A stretch of DNA of 64,000 nucleotides from positions 11,470,001-11,534,000 of the forward strand of contig NC_046680.1 of NCBI RefSeq assembly GCF_009870125.1, given 5' to 3'. A model generated the notes under the pieces. That model did not search any database and had not been told where the DNA came from. It saw only the letters and a program-made list of their open reading frames with translations. Shown in pieces: positions 25,727 through 38,200 of this stretch. Source of the stretch: Drosophila pseudoobscura (taxonomy: Eukaryota; Arthropoda; Insecta; Diptera; Drosophilidae). Made by a program: the position numbers and the translations under genes. Each line of letters starts with the position of its first letter. Within the stretch, counting starts at the first letter, position 1.

Positions 25727-26255
25727 ACTGCTGGCTCTCAGGCAACTTAGCTGCAAGCAAGGATACACCACCAGTTCGAAGATACCGAAAGCCCATTTGG
25801 GAACGCAGATATAGTGCTCGTGCTCCCAGCCAGCTCCCGGTTTATCCTGCCTTAAATTACTTTGTTTAATGCGAGTATATTAAATTTCATTCATCGTTTA
25901 TCCAGCGCGTGTGTCTGTGCATATCGGTGTCTGCTTACTGCTTACTTTACTGTTTAACAAAGCAAAGTAAAATTAAAAATCAAACAGAAACGAAACCAAT
26001 ATAAATAAAGCTTCAGCTGCGGAATAAATAAACAAAACCGTCGCAAAAAGCGCGCGCCAGCAAAAAGTTTCAAGAACAGAGCAAAAAGCAGAACAAGGGA
26101 AAATTTCGCTATATATTTTCCCATTTCCAAAGAAGAAACGAAAAAAAAAACCAGACAAAATTATCGCTTTTTTGCAATAAACAAAATCATAAAAGCAAAA
26201 CAAACCCAGACCCAGACCCAGACCTTGCACCAGACCCCGAACCTGCCTGCTCAAC

Positions 26256-29093
<2,838 letters not shown>

Positions 29094-29346
29094 ATGAAAC
29101 CAGCAGCTGGTCCGGACTGGTTCTGGTTCTGGTGCTGTTACTGGTCCTCCCTCGTCGATGGCGTTCGATTTTGTACTATGTGATTCTTTAGTTTGTAGTT
29201 CGGTGGCGGGTTCCAGGTAGTTCCATCTCAAATGTCTCTACTTTCAATTCAAAATAGCATAAACAAAAAGTACAAGTTACGTATTTATCTAATTTAATTC
29301 GTCTGTCGATAAACTTAAGTGTTTTTTGTGTTTAGAATGAACTCAA

Positions 29347-29352
29347 AATAAA
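29347..29352 (+). terminator. speck: speck polyadenylation signal
   Basis: AATAAA about 250 bp after the stop codon, in a sensible position for the 3' end; the next gene on the other strand ends at 29426. Confidence 0.5.
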
Positions 29353-29425
29353 AGATTGACTTTTAGCTGAATAGATAACATGGCCATAGAGAGGAATGGG
29401 ATCGGATCCACTCTCTTAGCTTAGC

Positions 29426-29758
29426 TTAGCCTCTGGTCCTGCGGCCGTTCAGAGCCTTGGAGCGCCTAGCCTTACTACGCTTGGCCTGGGTACGCTTGGC
29501 CTGGGCCCGCTTGGCCCTCAGGTTCTTGTTGCGCACTGAGGCACTCCGGGTGGTCGCAGTGCTGGAGGTGCTGCTGCCGACCCGGATCCTCCTGACAGCC
29601 GTGTACTTCAAATTGGAGACTACCACATTCTTGGCGTTTCCACTGTTGCTGGTGCTCGAGCTTGGCGAACTAGACGAGGTGCTGTTCTGGGAATTTGACT
29701 CATCCAGGCAGCAAAGAACCACCAGGATCATAATGCAGTTCAGCGAGATTAGCTTCAT
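29426..29758 (-). CDS. Small secreted, strongly basic protein of unknown function
   Basis: Encodes 110 residues if translation starts at 29758. I chose this Met because it opens a textbook signal peptide (MKLISLNCIMILVVLCC, cut about residue 24). The frame is open further upstream, but that part has no signal-like start. After the signal comes a Ser/Thr/Asn-rich stretch (about 25-47), then a middle segment, then a tail that is almost only Arg, Lys, Ala, Gln and Ser, with short repeats of the AKRAQAKRTQAKR type. The DNA shows matching 15 bp tandem units. There are no further cysteines after the signal region. Such a cationic secreted protein could be a seminal, cuticular or antimicrobial-type product; I cannot name a family. 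It lies tail to tail with speck, with 332 bp between the stop codons. Confidence 0.65.
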   Translation of the reverse strand: MKLISLNCIMILVVLCCLDESNSQNSTSSSSPSSSTSNSGNAKNVVVSNLKYTAVRRIRVGSSTSSTATTRSASVRNKNLRAKRAQAKRTQAKRSKARRSKALNGRRTRG

Positions 29759-30780
29759 GTTGAGTTTGGAAAGAGACACAAATCTTGTCGATGCTTGACT
29801 TGGATATGTCTCCAAAAGCCCAGCGATAGCGCTTAAGTAGGCGCCTAGATTGTTTGCACAGTTTGCAAATCCAAACGAAGGCTGAAGTTGTTTGATATTC
29901 GCCAACATAATTAAACAAGAGTAGAACCGCCATTGCCTTGAACTAAAATCAAACAAATAGTGTGTCTACCTACTCTGTCAAGTAATTTAGCTAAACTACA
30001 TATACAAAGGACAGCTGATTTCTGCACCTTTGCAGACCTGATTCATTGTAGGGATATCGGGCCAGGCGATCCAATGAGTGCCTTCATAAGAATTATACAA
30101 ATATATTAACCAAAATGCTCGGAGAGCTTACTACACGTAAGTGAAAACCAGGAAAGCACCAACGATCAGAAGGAAAGCCACAGGCGGAATTTACCTGAGT
30201 GTGAGGTAGGTAAGCTTAGCATTGTAAGAGTTCAAGGACCGAGCTTTGTAATTTAAATTAATTATATTCTTTTTTGAGTTAAACCGCGGAAAATAATAAT
30301 GTTTGTAAATGTTCGTTGAAGCCATTACATCAATGTGTGCAGGGGGTTGGGAGTGGTTAATTAAATCATTGCTCCAACTTCACGGGCCAAAAAATATACA
30401 GGGTACCGCCGAAGATCCTCTTGTGGTTGAAGGTTTCCAGCCTACATACATATATCATAATCTCTGACACTTTTGGTGCAAGGGCTTTGCCCAGGTACTC
30501 CAATCTGTTACTGTCCATCTTGTCCATTTTTAAAGGATCTGTTCATCCGTTGAAATGTCGTTCCAGCATGAATTAAAAGCTGTCCTTATCTGGCGATTTT
30601 AAATATATTTTGATACAATATCGATATATCAAATGAAATTAAACTATTTTTGAAAAACCGCTGACAGTTGAAAGGTGTTGCAAAATGCGATAATATCAGT
30701 GCTAGAAATTCGCTAACATAGCCCTGTTAAAAAATCTTTGGACTGTTAAAAACTCTGACAAACTATTAAATTTCATTTTT
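29759..30780. other. Intergenic stretch without recognised gene
   Basis: Upstream flank of the small secreted-protein gene. Apart from AT-rich DNA leading into the repeat block that begins about 30780, nothing convincing is seen. Confidence 0.4.
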
Positions 30781-31092
30781 AACGATATATGGAAATCCAA
30801 TAAAAGCAAGTGTTTAAATTAAGCCAATCAAGTAGAAAATAGATTCATCAATCGTATAAAATTATGTGGGCATGGCTAAATCTTCCATATATCTCATATT
30901 CGACGGAAGATCAAAATTGAGGGAATCGTCGTATTTGTTGAATCGGTAATGGCCCGGTTGACAACATTTAAATCCTTGTCGCTCACATTCAAAAAAGTTC
31001 GATTTGGCGCGCACCACTCGGTATATTTTGAAAATGAGACCGTGTATTTTAAAATATTTCTGTGGGACGATATATTTTAACGATAAGTCCGC
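30780..31092 (-). mobile_element. Dispersed repeat copy, inverted orientation
   Basis: Contains the reverse complements of the family blocks: CAATAAAAGCAAG, GATTCATCAATCGTATAAAAT, GTGGGCATGGCTAAA and AAAATGAGACCG. It ends at TCCGCGGTCACACT, the same edge seen at 9641 and 48540. Confidence 0.75.
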
Positions 31093-31111
31093 GGTCACAC
31101 TGCTATCGATA
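31092..31111 (+). promoter_or_regulatory. M1BP motif directly followed by DRE
   Basis: CGGTCACACTG at 31092-31102 is a perfect M1BP/motif 1 site. TATCGATA at 31104-31111 is a perfect DREF site. Both are housekeeping core-promoter elements and point right. The nearest plus-strand gene is spag, 2.1 kb away, with repeats in between. It is either a displaced promoter, a distant 5' exon, or motif sequence carried by the repeat edge. Confidence 0.5.
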
Positions 31112-31199
31112 GTGGGCACCAACGATAGTATACGATAGGTTTTCGAAAAACATCGACAGTGCAATCGATAGTTCTCCACCTGTAGTTCAAAAAACATCT

Positions 31200-31900
31200 C
31201 TGACATTTAATATTAGTTTAATTTTCAATGTTATATAGAAATCCAATAAATGCAAGTATTTCGAATAGGCCAATCATGTATAGAATTGATTCATCAATCG
31301 TATAAAACTGAGTGGGCATGGCTAAATGTTCCATATAGATAGTATTATTCAACGGAACAAAGAATATGAGGAAATTTGAATTCGCCGCAATTCGCCGCAG
31401 TTCGCCGCATTTCACCCCAATTCGCTTTAGCAACAATGAGTCTCATTCCATACACAAACATGTTGCTAACATACCCTGGGGGAAATGGATGTTATAGAAC
31501 TGTGAATACGTTTGTCTTCCAAGGCTCAGTAGGTATCAGGATCGAGATAAATATCCACAAGATACTAATAATGTACTTGAATATGTCTAAGGAATATCAA
31601 TTTGAGAAAAGGTCTTTAAAAATCACGTTTCATCTTCATATAAAATTAACAAAATAGGGTATACAAAGGCCTACACGCAACATAGTGACCCTTTGTTTGT
31701 TGGACTTTTTCGATCAAACCTTTTTTTACAATAAATACAATAAAAGCAAGGATTAAAAACTATCCAATCTTGTAGAAAATTGATTCATTAATCGTATAAA
31801 ATTATGTGGGCATTGCTGAGAGATTTAGTTAGTCAGCATTATTCAATGGAATATCAAAATTGAGCAATATGAACGAATTTCCTTTTTCGTTTGTTTTGAT
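31200..31900 (-). mobile_element. Long inverted copy of the dispersed repeat
   Basis: Reverse complement is colinear with about 14870-15800, including both GCCCAC.TAATTTTAT-type blocks and the middle part with CTATAACATCCATTTCC and ATTTTATATGAAGATGAAAC. It also carries a small tandem array of AATTCGCCGC units at 31380-31425. Confidence 0.75.
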
Positions 31901-31929
31901 TGACCTATTTCGCTACTTGTTTTTTGTTT

Positions 31930-32360
31930 GACTGATTTCGCTAAAACCTCTTTTTACGCAAAATGCAATAAAAGCAAGTATTTAAAATAAGCCAGTCAAG
32001 TTCAGAATAGTTTAATTAATCGGATATAGTTATGTGGGCATGGCTAAATGTTCTATATAGCTGGTAATATTCAACGGAACAAAGAATATGAGGAATATGG
32101 TTTCCAATCCTGACGGAGAACGATTAACCTATTACAAGCCAAGGGGGTATTTCAATTTTCCACTGAAAATAATGAAAATTTAATCATTTTAGCGCAGTTA
32201 AGCTGAAAAATATCGTTTTTTTTTTTAAGTTTATAGTAGAGATGGCATGAATCCTCAAGAAGAATTTACAATCAGAAATATTTTCCGCCATTTACCTCAA
32301 GTAGTTTAACTATTTAAATACAGGGGGCTTTAGTGGGCTAAGACGCTTGCACGGTTATTC
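31930..32360 (-). mobile_element. Dispersed repeat copy, inverted, with the other terminal part
   Basis: Runs from TTTTTACGCAAAATGCAAT through GTGGGCATGGCTAAA and CGGAACAAAGAATATGAGG, then ACGATTAACC and a CCAAGGGGGTATTT block, to TTTAAATACAGGGGGCTTT. This copy shows that the two halves seen separately elsewhere belong to one element. Confidence 0.75.
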
Positions 32361-32455
32361 TGTGCTCCCACTATCGCCCACTATCGAACCATTGAACCAT
32401 CGATATTTAGTAGCGCGATAGTGTCTTACCATCGATAATGTCCCTCTACACCAAA

Positions 32456-33138
32456 TAAGTGAAGTAAATTTGAATGAAAACATCGATGTCGATGTCCATC
32501 GATGTTCTCAAAATCAACATCGATGTTGGATTGATACATCGGATTGATTCTTCGATGCATCGATGATGACCGATGTTTCAAAACTTTCCCATTTGATTAT
32601 AAAACCGAATATTCAACAAAGGAAAAATTAAACTTGAGCTTTCATATCATAGGACTAAACGAAACAATATTTAACATAAAAGAAATGATTATGCTTTCAT
32701 AGCAGTCATTTAAATATCACTGTAGATATCATCAGAGATAACTAATATTTCAAATAAGTACTATTTGTCAATGCTTTGCAAAAACCAAAATGCGGCTTAG
32801 TCGCAAAGGTGAAAGTCTATTACGTTTTCGACTTAATAGTTAGCAGCCGCTGAGTACACCCGTTCAAAATACACCCAGAAGATGCCATTAACGTAAAAAT
32901 TGCATTGCAATTTTGTATAAATTAGGATAGGTACTTTTCATACCGTCCCAAAAACACGAAGGATTGCTTTCAAATGAGGCAGGCATTGCTGTGTTTGCTG
33001 CTTACAGATTTGAAATTAATTGATCGATGTTTTGCAAAACATCGATACATCAGAAGAAGTAAAAACATCGGACAACATCAGTAAACATCGGCAGAAAAAC
33101 ATCGATGCTCGATGAATCGATGTTTTTTACATCACTAG
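32456..33138. mobile_element. Candidate hAT-like MITE with CATCGATG subterminal clusters
   Basis: Two clusters of ACATCGATGT-type motifs (about 32478-32580 and 33020-33128) flank about 440 bp of unrelated AT-rich DNA. The outer ends, TAAGTGAAGTAAA on the left and TAGTGATGTAAAA read inward from the right, look like imperfect terminal inverted repeats of hAT type. I could not see a clean 8 bp target duplication and there is no transposase, so the call is tentative. It ends about 65 bp before the spag start codon. Confidence 0.45.
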
Positions 33139-33143
33139 TATAT

Positions 33144-33151
33144 TATCGATA
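33144..33151 (+). promoter_or_regulatory. spag: DRE (TATCGATA) at the spag promoter
   Basis: A perfect DREF site about 53 bp before the spag ATG, in the position expected of a housekeeping core-promoter element. It is just outside the repeat-like block. Confidence 0.55.
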
Positions 33152-33203
33152 AGTCCCTAGCACCTTTAAGAAAAAAATTCCCAAAAAAAAAATAAATTGA
33201 AAA

Positions 33204-35261
33204 ATGAGCGCAGAAAAGGCCTTTGAAATGCAACGCCAGGTGCGTCGCAATGCCAAAGAGGTACAAAGTTCGTTGAAAGATCTGTACTCGTGGGAGAAGG
33301 ACATCAAGAAGAAAGAAATGGAACTGAAGAAGGCGCCCGGCGCTGCCGCCAATACTGTAAGCTCAAAAGTGCAGATTCACATGCATGTGTTTTTATATTG
33401 TTTTCGTATTCTCATTTGTTTCAGAGTATGCCGGTGCGCAGTCATGTGCAGAAAACAGGAAAAGCCGAGCACCAGAGCCCCAGTAGTTCAGCGGCCGGTA
33501 CTCCTACTGAGAAGAAAGATCCGCCCGGGGATCCGGTGGCTCGGCAGCACAAGAAGGCCAACGACATAAAGGACCGCGGCAATAACTATGTGAAGCAGGG
33601 AGAATACGACAGAGCCATCGAGGCGTACACAGAAGCCGTGGAGGTTTATCCGTACGATCCCGTCTATTACATTAATAGAGCCCTGTGCTACATTAAGCAG
33701 GAGCGGTAAGATGGGGTCATGGGGTGTAGAATGTTCCAGCAATAACCAATTTCATTGCGACAGCTTTGACAGTTGCGTGGATGATTGTGAGGCTGCCATT
33801 AGCCTAGACAAGCTCTGCGTGAAGGCCTACTACAGACGGATGCAGGCGAATGAATCGCGTGGTAACAATATGGAAGCGCTTAAGGACTGCACAACAGTGC
33901 TGGCCCTTGATCCCAAAAACATAGAGGGCAAACAGAGTTTGGTACGCATAAACGAGCGCTTACGTAAAAATGGTAAGAGGGAAATGAAATGACATCAAGT
34001 ACGATATTAATATTATTTTCATTTATTGTTGTTTAATATTATTCTTCGTATTTAATTTTAGCCACTAAAAACGGTCCCAATTATAGTGCGGACCGTCCTG
34101 ACCTAATTGACATATTGCCGATCGAGAAGCCGGTTTACAAACGCTCCAAGAATTCGATGCGTCGAGTGACCATAACAGATATTGTTTCCCCCAGACCCTC
34201 CACTGATGAGGCCCAGCCTTTACGCATCTCAGACGAAGACATTGACAAAATCTTCAACAGCTATTGCGGTCCATACGAAGAGATTAAAAAGGAAGACTTG
34301 CAGGAAAATGAGACAAACCCAGATCCCCCAACAGCAACGCCGATAGTGAAATCTGTTGATTCTGAACCGTCCGCTTCGTCTGCAAAGAAATCGCCAAACC
34401 TTATAAAAGATACGGCAACTGATGCAAAACCGTCCGCTTCTTCGCTAAAGACATCTCAAAATTCAAACAGTGATACCAAACAGACCCTGCCAGATGCGGT
34501 GAAAGAAGCTAAACCGTCGGCTGATCCAAAAACATCAACAAATCTGAACAAAGATCCAGTGAACGAAGTGAAACAATTATCACAAAACCCAAGCAAAGAT
34601 GCTAAAGATTCTAAAGATACGAAAAAAGAGGCACTGATTGATAATAAACCATCAGCAGCTCCTCTAAAGTCATCAAAAACTTCAAACAAAGACACAGAAA
34701 ATGAGCCAGAAATCGAATCTGCTGCAAAGATCAAGACGGTTGGGGGTGCCACTCCAATGGAGGTAAGACGATTATGTGTGTTTTTTTTCTTTGGAAGTGG
34801 GTTTAACTTGCAGTATTATTACAGCGAGCATTGCCGCCAGCCCCAGCCGGTACGGCCCAGTTCTACATAACCTGGAAAGAGCTATCTCCAAATCAGAAAT
34901 ATCAGTACTTAAAATCTATAGACATACAAAATCTGTGTAAAATTCTGGGAGCCGGTTTTGATTCGGACACATTCAACGATTTGTTGTGCACCATTCAGGA
35001 CTTTTACGTGCCTGAAAAAGAGCCCACAACGGCATCTGTCCTACTGGAGATTAGCAAAAATGACGAGTTTTCCATTTTGGCCATGCTCATGTCAGCTGAG
35101 GAGAAAAAAAGTAGCTTGCTTACTTATGCTTAATTTCTCAAGTAATATATGTTTTTTCTTTCTTCACAGTGGTGTCGTCTATACTAAAACAGCTCAAGAA
35201 TTGGCCCAAAAAGAATCCACAAGTGTTAGAGAAGCTGTCAAGGGCCTACGGTGTGGATTAA
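33204..35261 (+). CDS. spag: Spaghetti (RPAP3 homologue), Hsp90/R2TP co-chaperone
   Basis: Six exons: 33204-33356, 33425-33705, 33764-33972, 34062-34762, 34825-35110 and 35170-35261, giving 573 residues. The start is MSAEKAFEMQRQVRRNAKE. TPR repeats lie at about residues 96-210 (ANDIKDRGNNYVKQGEYDRA, then YYINRALCYIKQERF); they hold the Hsp90 C-terminus. The RPAP3_C domain covers about 455-560 (YITWKELSPNQKYQYL, NDEFSILAMLMSAEEKK, ending SRAYGVD). Between them sits a long disordered Lys/Ser/Asp/Pro linker made of degenerate repeats. RPAP3/Spag links Hsp90 to the RUVBL-PIH1D1 R2TP machine for snoRNP, polymerase II and PIKK assembly. The last intron uses a weak A|GTAGCT donor at 35111. Joining it to the acceptor at 35169 restores a conserved-looking end that the unspliced frame lacks. 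AATAAA is at 35425. Confidence 0.93.
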
Positions 35262-38200
35262 AATCTGTAAGAGTTCTAGTTTACAACGTACTTATTCATA
35301 TATTTTGATTCAAATTGTTTGTTCAAAGGAATATAAAAAAATGTACAAATAGAAGTTTCAAAATGTAAAAAAGACAACACCGATTAATGTACTATTCGTT
35401 GTTATGGAAATTAGATACGCCAGAAATAAATGGGGGTTTCCTCACCCAGTAAAAGTAAATCACGTGATATTGTAAATGGTCTGTAAACGAGCAACGTATG
35501 TACCTTTAGATGTATATATGTAAGGTGATGGATAAAAGACCATTTGGAAAAATATAAAACCATTCTTGGAACAGATCTCTGAGGTCTGCCAGGCCCTGAA
35601 TATTGAATAACAAATTGAGTAATACGAATTAGTGTAATTTACATAAATCAGCGTATTAATTCAATCTGCGAGGCGGACTCGCGAAGGAACAACAACTCCA
35701 TTAAATGATGTTAAGTTGAAAACAGGCGGCGTTGATGGTTCGGTTCTGTTCTGTTCATCTGCCGCTCACACACACACACACTTGTACCGTATCGTATTAT
35801 TACAGCGACACCCGCGCCAAGGAAAAAACAAAACACGAAGCTATGGAGAGGGAGAGTGTATGCTGGGTGTAGGGGGTGGGAGGGGTGTGTGTAATTTAAG
35901 CCGGCTGCGGGAACAGGGGGAGGGCTAATTGCGTGAGAGCCGACGTTGCAGTAAGCACAGGGGCCGGGTTTTACTTAAGTCCATTGTTGCCTCCACTAGT
36001 TATAATTTAATTTACATTTTTTCTTAACAAACGCTGGCCTGGCCTGGCTGTGATTTATCAGTTCCTCGAAACGAGAGATCCAAAGATTGAGAGAGAGAGA
36101 AAGACTGTCTCTGCGGCCAGAGAGCGGCAGCAGTCGAGCAGAGTTGTCACCCCACTCGAAGCCTTAAAAGACGTTACAAATCAAGCCAACAATTTCTTAT
36201 AGGTTCAGTAATTAATGAAAATGTAAATGTACATCTAAGCAAAATCTTAAATCGATGGAGTCTGCATTCATGGGGATGATTGGCCAATTTTTTTGTTTCA
36301 ATTTTATATATGTGAACAGTGGCAACTCCAAAGCCAAGCTTCATTGAGCAGAGATTCGGTTGTGGAAGTGGAAGAGAGCTTCGGAACAGCTTCGGAGCGC
36401 ACACGATACATACGATCCGATCAACCACCAGTTGGTGTGGGCACTCCAACGGCAACGTATTATTTAGATAGCTCTAGCGGATCGGGGAATACAGAAACCG
36501 AAATAGAGAAACAAAAAGAGAACAAAATAAAACGCGATCTTAGTTAACATTCGCATCGAGTATACGAAGCGTGAAACAACAGCAGTGACGACAAAAAATA
36601 AATAGAACTAAAAAAGTGCAACAACAAATTCGTCAAGAATCAAAGTAACGGCAATTCGTGCAAGTGTAAGTGCCTGTGTAGGCTAAGTGTGTGTCTGTGT
36701 GTATAACTAATTTAAAGGCAGCTTGAGAGCTAAATCTCGCTAAAACTAACGTATTAGGCGAAATACCAGAGAAATACAAAATATACGCCCCCGCGCAATG
36801 ATAACACATAAATAGAAGTATATACATATGCATATACATACGTACATATACTCGTTCGAGTATAGAAAGATACCGTTATGTTTGATAAAATTTGAAAAAA
36901 ATAAGTGCATGGCAATATTCCATCCATTGTGTATGTGAAAAAACTGGAAATTACGCAAATAATCTATCGAATAATCTCAGAGAAACAAAACATGTGGAAA
37001 AACGACTCAAAGCAAAACCGATTTCACTGCCTCTCGAGCAGGTGTACGAGTAATCGAATAGCAGTAAAAACACACACACGCACACACACACAAAACAGAC
37101 ATGCATGGGAGAGCTTGCTCTCCATGTTTGTTTTTTGTGGCCGAAAAATCTTGTGAGATGAGCAAAGAATCAGGAAAACAATAGACCTCGCTCCCACTGC
37201 CCCGCTGGAAAAATATGCAATAGTGCCGCCTGATATAAGCCCTTCCCTTCCATTCGGTCAGTGATCAATAGCTGTGTCGTCGGCGTATCCAAAGAATGCG
37301 GCAGAAATAGCGGTGTTGTTTTTCCCATATATTGTTAGTGGGCTGTCTCGAATTGCGATTGCCCCTCGGGGGGCCTGCACATCTTCATCTTCATCTTCGA
37401 TGCGATTGATGTTTGTTTTTGGCGCTCATCTCAATTACGAGTGTGTGCTGTCCGGCATAGACAAGACATTGAGTCCGGATTCCTATGATCTTGGCCAGTT
37501 TCAGTTTGCTAACTTGGTTAGCGGCTGCGCTCTTTTGTTGTGTTGTGTTGTTGTGTTTTGTTTTGTTTTGTTGTGTTGTGTGCCCTCTTGTCTGTGCGCG
37601 CCGAGCTTCATCGCTTGGATTGGATGGATTGGACGGCGGCCCGTCGTCACAGCCTGTGCCAAGCGCTAAAACAAAAAATAAAATAAAAGTAAAACGTGTC
37701 TGTCCCATAGCCCAAAAAGACGCTCAAAAGCAGCATCAGCAGCAGCAACAACAACAACAACAAAGCTTCGGCTAAAATCAGCAAAGACATAAAAGTCAAC
37801 CGGTTGGTTGAGTTTCAAGCACCGCAACAGCAACAGCAACAGCAGCGGCTCCGGCTCCCGCTCCCGCTCTAACCCCACACCCACCTCCCCGCACCACCCT
37901 TCAGCCGACGTACGCGTAAAAGCTAAGAAAATAAGGCCAGCTTCAGGGGCCAAAGCTTTTGATACGCTTGCAGATCCATCGTTCTTCTGTGATATATCGA
38001 TTTTGATTGAGTTTTACACAACTACAAAGAAAGATACGATTACGAAACAGCAAAGCTGTTGTCACAGATAATTTCTGGATTATTTCTATATGATATAGAA
38101 AATCGAATGATTTGTACAGAGTGTTGATCAGATACAGATGTCGGACCTTCTTAGCTTCTGGTCACAATCGTTATACTTTCTGTAAGGGTATACACATACA

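Noticed and set aside
29759-29956. N-terminal extension of the small secreted protein (start at 29956)
   Set aside because: The extra 66 residues have no signal character, whereas the Met at 29758 starts a perfect signal peptide.
31376-31657. Open frame of 93 codons
   Set aside because: It lies inside a dispersed repeat copy and is not open in the matching copy at 15000-15700.
36293-36547. Open frame of 84 codons ahead of Myrf
   Set aside because: Low-complexity Ser/Glu/Lys content and a typical 5' UTR base pattern; no evidence of coding.
37231-37263. TATA/initiator pair as a firm Myrf promoter
   Set aside because: TATAAG to TCAGTG spacing is slightly short and no downstream element fits, so it is mentioned only as a possibility.
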